From: CAYQEC01 sp964416425
GTDB lineage: Bacteria; Actinomycetota; Acidimicrobiia; Spongiisociales; UBA5794
Assembly (NCBI GenBank): GCA_964416425.1
Contig: CAYQEC010000012.1
Location: forward strand, 4,553 to 68,552
Direction of reading: 5' to 3'
DNA length: 64,000 nt
The first letter of the stretch is position 1. Each line of letters starts with the position of its first letter. Below, in pieces: positions 33,328-42,669 of the stretch. A program made the position numbers and the translations under genes. The notes beneath the pieces were generated by a model. That model was given only the letters and a program-made list of their open reading frames with translations. It ran no database searches and was not told the DNA's origin.

Positions 33328-35292
33328 TCAGGCGCCTGCGCCGCTGAGGGCCCGGTCGAGGAACGAGGCCATCTGGTCCCGTCGCACCGGGTCCAGCGGG
33401 CAGTAGCGGTCGTTGTCGGGCGGGTTGCAGCCGTAGGTGACGCCGGCGGTGGCGAGGCGGTCGATGTCTCCCTCGAAGATCGACTCGTCGTCGTCGACGA
33501 AGCGATCCCCGGCCCCGGGGTCGGAGTAGGCGAAGGCGCGCACCAGGAAGGCCGCCATCTGCTCCCGGGTGACGGGGTCGTCGGGGCAGTAACGGTCGTT
33601 GCCGGGCGGGTTGCAGCCCCGGGTGATGCCGGCGGCCGCCAGGCGGTTGATGTCGTCCTGGAAGATCGAATCGGCGTCGTCGACGAAGGCGTCGCCGCCG
33701 GCGGCGGGGAGGTCGAGCGCTCGCACCAGGAAGGCGGCCATCTCGCCCCGGGTCACCGACCCGGTGGGGCAGTAGCGGTCGTTGGCGGGCGGGTTGCAGC
33801 CGTAGGTGATCCCGTCACGCCAGATGGCGGCGATGGCGTCGTAGTGGACGGAGCCGACGATGTCGACGAAGGGCGGCGGCGGTTGCTCGAGGCCGACGTC
33901 GAAGTAGATCGACTTGAGACCGAAGGTGCTCTTCACCCACGAGCTGGCCTTGGCGACGGTGACGACGTCGCCGCCGGAGACGCCGGTGAACTCGACGGTG
34001 CGGGCGCTCCCGGAGGTGTTGCGCTCCGTGACGTGGATCGAGATGATCTCGTCGAGGCCGACCTTGGCGGCGACCGAGGCGGCGGCGACCGTCTTCGACC
34101 AGGAGGCGTTGCCGTTCAGGCTGGGATCGAGCGACCAGTGGTCGTCGACCGAGGAGTAGTACTCCCGCGGCGGGTTGCTCCAGACCTCGTCGATGTTCTC
34201 GGTGGCCCCGCCTGAGGACGACGAGTAGTAGGCGCGCACCACGTGGTTGTTGGGCGCGTCGGGATGGATGAGTACCTCCCTGGCGGTCTCCTCGGCGGCT
34301 TGGATCCACTCCGCCTGCCCTTCGCCGCCGTGGCCCCAGCCGATGTAGCGCTGATCCGTGGTGTCGTCCCGGACGTGGCACCAGCGGGCGCAGGAGTTGT
34401 CGCCCGGCGTACCGCGGTCGATCTGGAGCTCACGGGCGTAGGAGCGGGCCGCCACCGCCTGGGCGGCGAGTGCCTGGTAGCCGCCGTAGGACGCCAGGCC
34501 CCAGCGGTAGGGCATCTCCGAGATGCCGAGGATGTAGTCGTCGATGTCGAGTTCGACGGAGAGGTCCATGCCTCCCGGCCCGAGCCGGAGGTGCATCGTG
34601 CCCCGCCCGTAGCGGCACGGCGGGTAACTGGTGGGGATGGTGTTCCAGTTGGCCAGGGTGCAGCCTTCGATCTCGACGAGGCGGGTCGGCTCGTCGATCC
34701 AGCCGTCCCATTCCAGGTCGAGGTCGCAGGGGCCGGGGCCGGGGGCCGGTTCGATCGCCGCCCCCCCGGCGGCGAAGAGGGTGGGGGTGCAGGTGGATTC
34801 GCCGTCCCAGGTGATCTCGATGCGAGGGTTGGTGAGGCCGGGCTCGACATCGAGATCCCAGCGCTCCTCACCTGGGTCACCGGGGTTACGGATCACGGTG
34901 ACCGGGACCGGGGTGGCGCCGGGGTCGCCGGCGTAGCTGGAGGCGACGACGGCGAGGGCGAGTTCGCTGCGGTCGTACTCGAGGTTCACCCACAGTGGCC
35001 CGGCGGCGTCGACCTCGCCTTCGCCGAGCACGCCGAGGTGGGCACCGGTGAAGAAGTGGGTGAGGATCTGCTCGTAGTCGTATCCCTCGCGCGCCATGCC
35101 GTAGGCGCCGTACTGGCTGAGCCCGACCCCGTGACCCCAGCCGGCGCCGGTGAAGATGACGGAGGTGCCGTCATCGGCAGCGGCCGCCGGCAGGCCCACC
35201 GGGCCGGCGGTGACAGCGGCGAGCAGCGCCGCCAACAGGAGCATGCGAGGAGCGGCCCGGAGCGATCGGGACCGTCGATACGGCATGCTCAT
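33328..35292 (-). CDS. SpoIID-domain protein with three C-terminal Cys-SLH modules
   Basis: 654 aa, secreted (signal MLLLAALLAAVTAGPVGLPAAAA). The SpoIID domain contains GAGWGHGVGLSQYGAYGMAREG early, then DDYILGISEMPYRWGLASYG and LAAQAVAARSYAREL, and ends near NTSGSARTVEFTGV. This domain can act as a peptidoglycan lytic transglycosylase or amidase activator. The last ~170 residues are three SLH-like modules, each with GC[NP]PP..DRYCP and VTRGEMAAFL or similar. The start at 35292 has a GGAG site 8 bases upstream; a second ATG at 35286 is possible. Confidence 0.85.
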   Translation of the reverse strand: MSMPYRRSRSLRAAPRMLLLAALLAAVTAGPVGLPAAAADDGTSVIFTGAGWGHGVGLSQYGAYGMAREGYDYEQILTHFFTGAHLGVLGEGEVDAAGPLWVNLEYDRSELALAVVASSYAGDPGATPVPVTVIRNPGDPGEERWDLDVEPGLTNPRIEITWDGESTCTPTLFAAGGAAIEPAPGPGPCDLDLEWDGWIDEPTRLVEIEGCTLANWNTIPTSYPPCRYGRGTMHLRLGPGGMDLSVELDIDDYILGISEMPYRWGLASYGGYQALAAQAVAARSYARELQIDRGTPGDNSCARWCHVRDDTTDQRYIGWGHGGEGQAEWIQAAEETAREVLIHPDAPNNHVVRAYYSSSSGGATENIDEVWSNPPREYYSSVDDHWSLDPSLNGNASWSKTVAAASVAAKVGLDEIISIHVTERNTSGSARTVEFTGVSGGDVVTVAKASSWVKSTFGLKSIYFDVGLEQPPPPFVDIVGSVHYDAIAAIWRDGITYGCNPPANDRYCPTGSVTRGEMAAFLVRALDLPAAGGDAFVDDADSIFQDDINRLAAAGITRGCNPPGNDRYCPDDPVTREQMAAFLVRAFAYSDPGAGDRFVDDDESIFEGDIDRLATAGVTYGCNPPDNDRYCPLDPVRRDQMASFLDRALSGAGA

Positions 35293-35379
35293 GGCTATCG
35301 ACTCCCTCCGCCGCCTGCTTGAGGCCCCCACCCTGCCCCGAATGTTGCTACATCCGCCCGCCAATGTCGCATTTTCGGG

Positions 35380-37473
35380 TCAAGGAAGGAGCGGAAGGGA
35401 CCGGGCCAGGAAGCTGGCGGTCTCGTCGCGGGGAAGGGTGCGGCCACCGCAGAAACGGGTGTTGGCGGGGGGATTGCAGCCCCGGGTGATGCCGGCCGCC
35501 GCCAGCCGGTTGATGTCGCCCTCGAAGACCGAGGAGTTGTCGTCGACGAACCAGTCCCGCCCCCCGTCGTCGCTCAGCCCGAACGCCCGTACCAGGAATG
35601 CCGCCATCTGACCCCGGGTCAGCTCCGCACCCGGGCAGAACGCGTCGTTGGCGGGTGGGTTGCAGCCGGCGGTGATCCCGGCCGCCGCCAACCGGTTGAT
35701 GTCGCCTTCGAACACCGAGTCGTCGTCGTCGACGAACCAGTCCCGCCCACCGTCGTCGCTCAATCCCAACGCCCTCGTCAGCAGCGCCGCCATCTGGCCC
35801 CGGGTCACGCTGCGCCGCGGGCAGTAGTCGTCGTTGTAGGGCGGGTTGCAGCCCCGGGTGATCCCGGTGGCGGCGATGACCTCGATCGACTGCTCGTGGA
35901 TGTTGCCGTCGTCGTCACGGAACGTCCCGTCGAACACGTAGGGCGGGCTGTCCGGATTGCACCCCCAGTCGGCGGTGCGGTGCCAGGTGGTGAGCCCGAT
36001 GCCGGGGAGGGGGACGTCGCCGAGGCGGACGCTCAACTCACCGGCGGCGTCGAACAGGAACAGGTCGCCGCGGCCGTCGCCGTCGAAGTCGTTGACGGCG
36101 ACGTCGACGTAGTCCCCGCCGCCGGCGAGGTGGTGGGTGTCGAGCACCACCTCGTAGCCGTTGGCGAGCACCGACACGTCGGTGGTGCTTCCGTTCGAGG
36201 AGATGGCGAACAGCTCGGGACGCTCGTCGAGGTTGGTGTCGCCGAGGGTGAACTGCCAGCCGGCGGTGTCGGTGAGGGGGGTGGCCACGTCGAGCAGGCT
36301 GGTGGTGAAGCCGTCCGCCCCGTCCCACACCTCGACCCAGGTCCGCCCGGCGGGGCGCCGGATCACGTAGAGGTCGACGTAGCCGTCCCGGTCGTGGTCG
36401 CCGAGCAGGTACACGTCGGACGGTTCGGTCGAGATCGTGGTGGCGATGGTGGCCGACTCGTCGAAGTCGCTCGGCTTGAGCAGCACCTCGATCTGGAGCG
36501 TCCCCGAGGACGGATCGAGCAGCCACAAGTCGTTGCGCCCGACCCGCGAGTAGTCACCGAGCAGGGGGATCCGCCCGTCGACGGCGGCCCCGGTGGCGAA
36601 GTTGCGGGCCACCGAGCACCAGGCGTTGGCCTGATGGGTCCGCGAGTACTCGAGGCGGAGGCCGCCGTCCTGGGGCACCAGCTTGAACACGTCGGCGAGC
36701 CCGTTGCCGTTGCCGTCACCGATCAGGTAGTCGGTGGCGGGATCGGCAGGGCCGAACGGGGTGTCGCTCCGGTACACCTCGTCGAAGCCGGCCGCCGGCG
36801 TCTTGGGAGCGGCGGAGAGCGGCACCTCCCCGTAGTCGGGGGTGGCGTTGGGGCCCTTCCAGGAGAAGTGCATCGGATCCTTGATGTCGATCCAGTCGCC
36901 GCCCCAGCAGAACCCGGCCGCCTTCCAGGCGTCGACGAACCATCGCGGCATGTCGGTGATCAGCACCGCATCCGCCCGGTACGGGTTGGTGGTGGCGTTG
37001 ATGTCGACGGCGGCGCCGTAGCCGTGGAGCGAGAGGCTGTGGTTGCCGCTGATGGTGCGGGGAGCGAACCCGTAGGTGCTGCTGCCCCGGACCTGGTAGT
37101 AGTGCCCCGCCGCCTGCTCGGCCGCCAGGTTGCGGGTGACCTGCTCGAAGGCGGGGAGGGCCCGCTGGTGGACCTTGACCGTGAACCCACCGCTCATGGG
37201 GACGGTCCAGTCGACCAGGGCGTCACGGATGTCGCCGATGGTGCGCCCGAAGAAGTCGCCCCGGTAGCCCCGGACCGGCTCCCCGTCCGACAGCCACCCG
37301 GAGTGCTCGACGAGGCCGCCGGCGGTGGACGGCTGCTCGCAGCCCCACGACTCGTTGAACGACGGGGTGGCGGTCCCCTCGCCCACGCCGGCGGAAGCTG
37401 CCGGGACGCCGGCCAGACCGGAGACGATCAGGCAGGCAGCGGCGATGACGACACGGCGCGTGTTCCCGGTCAC
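35380..37473 (-). CDS. M15-type D-Ala-D-Ala carboxypeptidase with FG-GAP-like repeats and three Cys-SLH modules
   Basis: 697 aa from a GTG at 37473 with AGAGGAG upstream. After a signal (VVIAAACLIVSGLAGVPAASA) comes an M15 peptidase (about residues 75-210). Its Zn ligands are His150 and Asp157 (SLSLHGYGAAVD) and His202 (DPMHFSW). Residues about 250-510 hold FG-GAP/VCBS-like repeats (GDGNGNGLADVF, GDHDRDGYVDLY, DFDGDGRGDLFLF). The last ~185 residues are three SLH-like modules (GCNPPYNDDYCP and others); the last ends GGRTLPRDETASFL. It would trim peptidoglycan at the cell surface. Confidence 0.88.
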   Translation of the reverse strand: MTGNTRRVVIAAACLIVSGLAGVPAASAGVGEGTATPSFNESWGCEQPSTAGGLVEHSGWLSDGEPVRGYRGDFFGRTIGDIRDALVDWTVPMSGGFTVKVHQRALPAFEQVTRNLAAEQAAGHYYQVRGSSTYGFAPRTISGNHSLSLHGYGAAVDINATTNPYRADAVLITDMPRWFVDAWKAAGFCWGGDWIDIKDPMHFSWKGPNATPDYGEVPLSAAPKTPAAGFDEVYRSDTPFGPADPATDYLIGDGNGNGLADVFKLVPQDGGLRLEYSRTHQANAWCSVARNFATGAAVDGRIPLLGDYSRVGRNDLWLLDPSSGTLQIEVLLKPSDFDESATIATTISTEPSDVYLLGDHDRDGYVDLYVIRRPAGRTWVEVWDGADGFTTSLLDVATPLTDTAGWQFTLGDTNLDERPELFAISSNGSTTDVSVLANGYEVVLDTHHLAGGGDYVDVAVNDFDGDGRGDLFLFDAAGELSVRLGDVPLPGIGLTTWHRTADWGCNPDSPPYVFDGTFRDDDGNIHEQSIEVIAATGITRGCNPPYNDDYCPRRSVTRGQMAALLTRALGLSDDGGRDWFVDDDDSVFEGDINRLAAAGITAGCNPPANDAFCPGAELTRGQMAAFLVRAFGLSDDGGRDWFVDDNSSVFEGDINRLAAAGITRGCNPPANTRFCGGRTLPRDETASFLARSLPLLP

Positions 37474-37541
37474 GGAACTCCTCTCCCCGCGCCCCCTTCC
37501 CCGGCGAATCGGCACCCTCCCCTTCACCCTTGAGACTCCGA

Positions 37542-39269
37542 TCATCCCGCGGCGAGACGCAAGACCCGGCCGTCGTTGACGAGCACGTAGAGGCGGTCGT
37601 GGCCGTCTACCCCGAAGCTGGTCACGTTGCCGACCGAGCCGAACTCGTCCCACCGCCGCTGCGACGTCACCCGTCCCTCGGCGTAGGTGAAGCTGTGGAT
37701 CACCCCGGCGCACCAGTCCGAGTAGAAGTAGTGGCCGACCAGATCCGGCAGCTCGTCCCCCCGGTAGACGAAGCCGCCGGTGATGGAGCACCCGTCGTCG
37801 TGGCTGTATTCGAGCACCGGCAGCACCGTGCCGGTCGAGCTGCAGCCGGAGGAGGGCTGGTAGCAGTGGCTGCCCTCGAGGGTGTTCCAGCCGTAGTCGA
37901 GGCCGCCGGCGTCGGCCACCGCCACGTCGACCTCCTCCCAGTGGTCCTGGCCGACGTCGGCGATGAACAGCAGGTCGGTGACCGGGTCGAGCGCGAAGCG
38001 CCACGGGTTGCGGAGCCCGAAGGCCCACACCTCGTCGGCGCCCGCCGCGCTCCCCACGAACGGATTGTCAGGGGGAATCGTGTAGTTGCGGGCGAGGTCG
38101 GAGGGGAAGTCGTCGCCGTCGACGCCGATGCGCAGGATCGAGCCGTGGAGGTCGGTGGGGTCCTGGGCCCGGTCGTTGGGGTCCCCGGAGCCGCCGCCGT
38201 CGCCGAGCCCGAGCAGCAGGTTGCCGGAGGCGTCGAAGGTGATCATGCCCCCGTTGTGGTTGGAGGCGGGCTGATCGACGCCGAGGATGGCTCGGGCGGT
38301 CCCCGGGTCGGCGACGTCGGGGTCGGCCGACACCCGGTACTCGACGACGCGGGAATCGCCGGCGGTGTCGGTGTAGGAGACGTAGAACCGCCCGTTGCCG
38401 GCGTAGTCGGGATGGAAGGCGAGGCCGAGCAGTCCCTGCTCGCTCCCGCTGCTCACCTGGCCGCTCAGGTCGAGGAACGCCCCGGATTGCACCGTGTCGC
38501 CGGCGACGATGCGGATCCGCCCACCCTTCTCGACGACGAAGAGCCGGTCGTCACCCGGCGGCGCCGTGGCGAAGACGGGCCGAGTCAGACCGGAGACGAC
38601 CTCCTGGAGGGTGGGAACGGCCCGCGGCGGAGGCGTGATCGGGGTGAGGCCCTCGGCCCGGGCCAGGAAGCTGGCCATCTGGTCCCGCAGCACCGGGTCG
38701 TTCGGGCAGAAGCGCTCGTTGGCGGGCGGGTCGCATCCGAGGGTGACCCCGGCCGCCGCCAGCCGGTCGATGTCGCCCTCGAACACCGACCCGTCGTCGT
38801 CGACGAAACGGTCTCCTGCCCCGGGGTCGGTGTAGCCGTAGGCGCGGACCAGGAAGGCGGCCATCTCGCCCCGGGTGACGGCCCGGGCGGGACAGTACGC
38901 GTCGTCGAGCGGCGGGTTGCAGCCCCGGGTGATCCCGGCCGCCGCCAGCCGGTCGATGTCGCCCTCGAAGAGCGACCCGTCGTCGTCGGTGAAGCGGTCG
39001 GGGGGGCCGGCGGGGAGATCGAGCGCCCGAACCAGAAACGCCGCCATCTCGCCCCGGGTCACCGCCCGGGAGGGGCAATAGCGATCGTTGGCGGGAGGGT
39101 TGCAGCCGCGGGTGATGCCGGCGGCGGCGATGGCCTCGATGGTGCCCTCGTGGACGTTGCCGTCGTCGTCGGCGAACGTCCCACCCGGGGGGAGCGTGTC
39201 GGCGAGAACGGGAGCGATCCCCGCGAGGAGGACGCTGGAGGCCAGCCAGAGCGCAGAGAGCCTTCTCAC
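37542..39269 (-). CDS. Three Cys-SLH modules fused to a PQQ-type soluble sugar dehydrogenase domain
   Basis: 575 aa. After a signal (LSALWLASSVLLAGIAPVLA) three SLH-like modules occupy residues about 28-215. A GSDH/sorbosone-dehydrogenase beta-propeller follows (about 225-575): TRPVFATAPPGDDRLFVVEKGGRIRI, GLLGLAFHPDY, NHNGGMITFDASGNLLLGLGDGGG, EVWAFGLRNPWRF and IADVGQDHWEEVD. Here the modules are N-terminal, the reverse of the neighbours. The domain oxidises sugars with PQQ in relatives; HHIP-like non-enzymatic binding is the alternative. The GTG start follows a -10 box. Confidence 0.85.
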   Translation of the reverse strand: MRRLSALWLASSVLLAGIAPVLADTLPPGGTFADDDGNVHEGTIEAIAAAGITRGCNPPANDRYCPSRAVTRGEMAAFLVRALDLPAGPPDRFTDDDGSLFEGDIDRLAAAGITRGCNPPLDDAYCPARAVTRGEMAAFLVRAYGYTDPGAGDRFVDDDGSVFEGDIDRLAAAGVTLGCDPPANERFCPNDPVLRDQMASFLARAEGLTPITPPPRAVPTLQEVVSGLTRPVFATAPPGDDRLFVVEKGGRIRIVAGDTVQSGAFLDLSGQVSSGSEQGLLGLAFHPDYAGNGRFYVSYTDTAGDSRVVEYRVSADPDVADPGTARAILGVDQPASNHNGGMITFDASGNLLLGLGDGGGSGDPNDRAQDPTDLHGSILRIGVDGDDFPSDLARNYTIPPDNPFVGSAAGADEVWAFGLRNPWRFALDPVTDLLFIADVGQDHWEEVDVAVADAGGLDYGWNTLEGSHCYQPSSGCSSTGTVLPVLEYSHDDGCSITGGFVYRGDELPDLVGHYFYSDWCAGVIHSFTYAEGRVTSQRRWDEFGSVGNVTSFGVDGHDRLYVLVNDGRVLRLAAG

Positions 39270-39277
39270 CGGAAACG

Positions 39278-39283
39278 ACGATA
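39278..39283 (-). promoter_or_regulatory. -10 box (TATCGT) for the SLH/sugar-dehydrogenase gene
   Basis: On the minus strand TATCGT ends eight bases before the GTG at 39269. The 126-base divergent gap to the GT2 gene at 39396 also holds a TACATT box (39363-39368) for the plus strand. Confidence 0.45.
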
Positions 39284-39395
39284 CTCACGCCCCGCACCAA
39301 TCTTGGAGATTCTTCTCTCCACCCGGCCGGATGGCCTCGGTGTCGTCTCGGCGGCACATGACTACATTGCCACCAGGAAGCGGGTGAACCCTGCG

Positions 39396-41072
39396 ATGAG
39401 CAGCCGCGATCGCCGTATCGACGAACTCGAACAACTCCTCCGCGACGAGCGAGCGCGCCGCGCCGCGGCGGAGCGGCGCGCCTCGGATCAGGCCGACAAG
39501 GCGGTGACGTGGCGGGAGCGGGCCGAGGAGCGGGCCGATCGCATCGAGCGGCTCCTCGCCGAGCGACGGCCCCGGCGGCGGAGGCGAAGCCGCGGCGGCA
39601 CCCCCATCCCCGTCGCCACGTCGCGTCGTGCCACCTCCGGTGAGGCGGTTCCCACCCGGACCTCCTTCTCGCTTCCCTCGATCTCGGTGGCAACGGCGAC
39701 CAGGACCCCGGGAATCGAAGCAACCCTGGACGCATTGGCGCCGACCCCTCTCGGCGAGGACCGGAACACGCTCGCCTCCGCCGACCTCGTCGTGGTCGAA
39801 CCGGCCGCGCTGGCCACGCTCCCGACCGACCTGGTAACGGCGCTGCGGGAATGGGCGGCGCTCCCGGCCCGGCAGCCGCTCGTGGTCTGGTACGGCGACG
39901 GGCCCGACACAGCGGACAGCGACCTGCTCGCCTCCGCCGACCTGGTGCTCACGATCGACCCCGGTGGCGCAGCGCCCGACGGTGACCATACGCCTTCCTT
40001 CCTGGCCGCGTCGTTCGATCGGGCACGGCACAACCCGATCGGGCGCAGGTTCGACGCTGGCGGAGAACGGGAAGAGGTTGCCCGTGACGGCGTCCGGCTT
40101 CTCAACGGATCGGCCGGGCCGATTGCCGTCATCGAGGCTGAGGCATGCCTCGACACCCCCCCGCCGTGGCTGGTGACAATGGCGGCTTCCGGCATCCCGG
40201 TATGCCCCGGCGCTCTCGATGCCGCCCCGGATGCTCTCGCCCGGGCCGGAACCGCGGCGCGGCGCTGGGCGTATCGAGAGCATGCCCCGGAGGTGCGGGC
40301 TCGTCATCTCCTCGACCTCGCCGGGGTGGCGGCCCCCGATCCGCGACCCGCCGTAGCCGCCGTCCTCATCACCATGCGTCCGCACCGGCTCGAGCAAGCC
40401 CTCATCGGCGTCCTGGGGCAGACCTACCGGCCGGTCGAGGTGGTCATCGGCCTGCACGGCGCCGACAACGGGGCCGCGACCGAAGCCGCTCGGGTCATCG
40501 ACCGGCTCGCCGTCGAGAGCATCCCCGTCACCCTTCTGCGCTTCTCAGAAGAGCGCAGTCTCGGAGAATGCCTCAACAACGCCATTGCGACCACCGGGGC
40601 GGAGATCATCGCCAAGATCGACGATGACGATGTCTACGGCGCGGCCCATCTCGAAGACGGGGTCCATGCCCTCGGGTACTCGGGGGCCGGGGTGGTGGGC
40701 AAAGGCGCCCAGTTCACCTACGTGGAGAGCGAGGACGTCACTGTCTTGCGCCGGGCTCGGGAGGAGGAGTCATTCCTGGGCGGCTCCGTCACCGGAGCCT
40801 CGATGCTGATCCGGCGTGCCATCTGGGAGCAGGTGCGCTTTCCTCACCGGCCCCGCCAGGTCGATACCTTGTTCGGCCGGGGGGTGCGGCGCGCCGGGGA
40901 GCGGATCTACGCCAACTCCCGTTGGGAATTCTGTTACGTTCGCCTCGCCGGCGGCCACACCTGGTCAACCGGGCCAGAGTCCTTCCTCTCCGGCGCCGAT
41001 GTGCAGTGGTCGGGGCTGGTCCCGTCTCGTGTCGCCGTGCCGGACCTGCGTCCGCCGGGTGACGGGCGATGA
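39396..41072 (+). CDS. GT2-like glycosyltransferase with N-terminal coiled coil
   Basis: 558 aa. Residues about 1-65 are a charged coiled coil (RRIDELEQLLRDERARRAAAERRA) followed by an Arg-rich tail. A middle region (about 100-320) has no recognised domain but resembles a partial GT-B-like fold (LVVVEPAAL, LVLTIDPG). Residues about 328-540 are a GT2 domain: VAAVLITMRPHRLEQALIGVLGQTYRPVEVVIGLHG, ERSLGECLNNAI and IAKIDDDDVYG (DXD). A GTG 12 bases upstream is an alternative start. Its stop overlaps the ATG of the next glycosyltransferase. Confidence 0.78.
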   Translation: MSSRDRRIDELEQLLRDERARRAAAERRASDQADKAVTWRERAEERADRIERLLAERRPRRRRRSRGGTPIPVATSRRATSGEAVPTRTSFSLPSISVATATRTPGIEATLDALAPTPLGEDRNTLASADLVVVEPAALATLPTDLVTALREWAALPARQPLVVWYGDGPDTADSDLLASADLVLTIDPGGAAPDGDHTPSFLAASFDRARHNPIGRRFDAGGEREEVARDGVRLLNGSAGPIAVIEAEACLDTPPPWLVTMAASGIPVCPGALDAAPDALARAGTAARRWAYREHAPEVRARHLLDLAGVAAPDPRPAVAAVLITMRPHRLEQALIGVLGQTYRPVEVVIGLHGADNGAATEAARVIDRLAVESIPVTLLRFSEERSLGECLNNAIATTGAEIIAKIDDDDVYGAAHLEDGVHALGYSGAGVVGKGAQFTYVESEDVTVLRRAREEESFLGGSVTGASMLIRRAIWEQVRFPHRPRQVDTLFGRGVRRAGERIYANSRWEFCYVRLAGGHTWSTGPESFLSGADVQWSGLVPSRVAVPDLRPPGDGR

Positions 41073-42658
41073 GCATCGCCGGGAGCCTGCGGCGGCTGCT
41101 GAGACGACTGAAGGACCTGCTGCGGCGCCCGGCCGGTGCCTCCAAGCTGCCGTCGCCCCCGCCACCACCCCGCCCGCGACCGCAGCGGCCTCGTCTCCCA
41201 CCTCGCTCCCCCTCCATCGGTGCTCGTTTCACGATCTCGATCGCCCTTCAGAGCGGGGTGGACGATGCACTCGTCGCCGTGCTCGACGCCCTCCCCCGGG
41301 TCAGACTCCTGCGCCCCGCCGCTGGGCCGGCGATTTCGCCCGACGGTGCCGACGTCGTCCTCCTCTCCGCCGACCGCCGGCAGGCAGGGGCCGGGCCCGA
41401 TCCAACCGATCCTGCCGCGACGTGGCTGACGGTGGCCGCCTCCACTCCGCCCGCACCCGAGGTGGTGCCACGACGGGACGATGTCGAAGCCTTCCTGTTC
41501 GACGACGAGGACACGAGAGGCTCCTGGGAGCGGACATTCGGCGATCTCGCGGGCCGGGCCTGGTGTTTCGCCGAGCGGGATGGCCGGCAGCTGCATGACT
41601 CCGTCGGATCCATGATCGATCGCCTCTACCCGATCCATCCTCTGCCGGCGGTACGGCGGGTGGGCGTCATCGGGTACAACCTGAAGTTCTTCGACCCCAT
41701 CGCCACCCACCTCGCCCGTATCCCCGGCATCGACGTCCTCATCGACAGGTGGCCCGTCTTCGCGGCGTCCCCGACCACCGTCACCGACGACGTCATCGAA
41801 CAATGCGACGTGGTGGTCGCCGAGTGGTGTGGCCCCAACGCGGTCTACGCCAGCAGGGTGAAACGACCCGGCCAGCGGCTCGTCGTCCGGCTCCATCGCT
41901 TCGAGCTCGACACCCCGCACTGGCGCGACGTCGAGATCGAGAACGTCGACGTCGTCGTCACGGTCGGCCCGTACTACCGGCGGCAGGTGCTCGATGTGAC
42001 CGGATGGCCACCGGAACGGGTGATCACCGTCCCCAATCTGATCGACGACCTCCAGCTCGACAGGCCGAAGCACCATGACGCCCAGTTCAACGTCGGCCTG
42101 CTGGGAGCGTCGTCGTCCCGCAAGCGGCTCGATCTGGCGGTCGACGTGATCGAAGCGGTGAGACGGCAGGACCCCCGGTTCCGGCTTCTCGTGAAGACCA
42201 CCATGCCGGCGGATGAGAAATGGGCATGGAGCGACCCTGCCGAACGTGCCTACTTCGACGACCTGTCTCCTCGCCTCGAGCATCCCTCGGTTCGTGACGC
42301 GGTCGAGTTCGTGCCGTTCGGCCCCGACGTCGCAGCATGGTTCCGCACCGTCGGCTTCATCCTCTCCACCAGCGCCGACGAGAGCTTCCACCTGGCGCCG
42401 GCGGAGGGTATGGCATCGAGGACGGTGCCGCTGGTGCGCGATTGGCCGGGCGCGGTCGACATCTACGGTCCCGACTGGGTGATTCCCGAGCCCGAGGCGA
42501 TGGCGGAGCGCATCCTGCAACTCGGCAGCGATCCCGCGGCATGGTCGAGCGCCGGGGAACGGGCACGCCGCGAGGCTGTAACGCGATTCGGATTCGCCCC
42601 CGTGGTCGATCGCTGGATCCGGCTCCTCGACCCCGGTTCCGCGGCCACGCACCGGTAA
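41069..42658 (+). CDS. GT4-like glycosyltransferase
   Basis: 529 aa. A basic/Pro-rich N-terminus (residues 1-50) is followed by a poorly conserved region. A GT-B part starts at RRVGVIGYNLKFFDPIATHLAR, with VVVAEWCGPNAVYASRVKRPGQRLVVRLHRFEL and the donor-binding half VGLLGASSSRKRLDLAVDVIEAVR. The last part includes STSADESFHLAPAEGMASRTVPLVRDW, where the Glu positions match the GT4 motif. The ATG overlaps the preceding stop (ATGA). It is part of the plus-strand glycan operon 39396-48484. Confidence 0.8.
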   Translation: MSIAGSLRRLLRRLKDLLRRPAGASKLPSPPPPPRPRPQRPRLPPRSPSIGARFTISIALQSGVDDALVAVLDALPRVRLLRPAAGPAISPDGADVVLLSADRRQAGAGPDPTDPAATWLTVAASTPPAPEVVPRRDDVEAFLFDDEDTRGSWERTFGDLAGRAWCFAERDGRQLHDSVGSMIDRLYPIHPLPAVRRVGVIGYNLKFFDPIATHLARIPGIDVLIDRWPVFAASPTTVTDDVIEQCDVVVAEWCGPNAVYASRVKRPGQRLVVRLHRFELDTPHWRDVEIENVDVVVTVGPYYRRQVLDVTGWPPERVITVPNLIDDLQLDRPKHHDAQFNVGLLGASSSRKRLDLAVDVIEAVRRQDPRFRLLVKTTMPADEKWAWSDPAERAYFDDLSPRLEHPSVRDAVEFVPFGPDVAAWFRTVGFILSTSADESFHLAPAEGMASRTVPLVRDWPGAVDIYGPDWVIPEPEAMAERILQLGSDPAAWSSAGERARREAVTRFGFAPVVDRWIRLLDPGSAATHR

Positions 42659-42661
42659 CAT
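42656..42661 (+). promoter_or_regulatory. -10 box (TAACAT) inside the glycan gene run
   Basis: TAACAT overlaps the stop codon of the preceding gene and ends eight bases before the ATG at 42670, suggesting an internal leaderless promoter. Confidence 0.45.
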
Positions 42662-42669
42662 CTGCGGGC

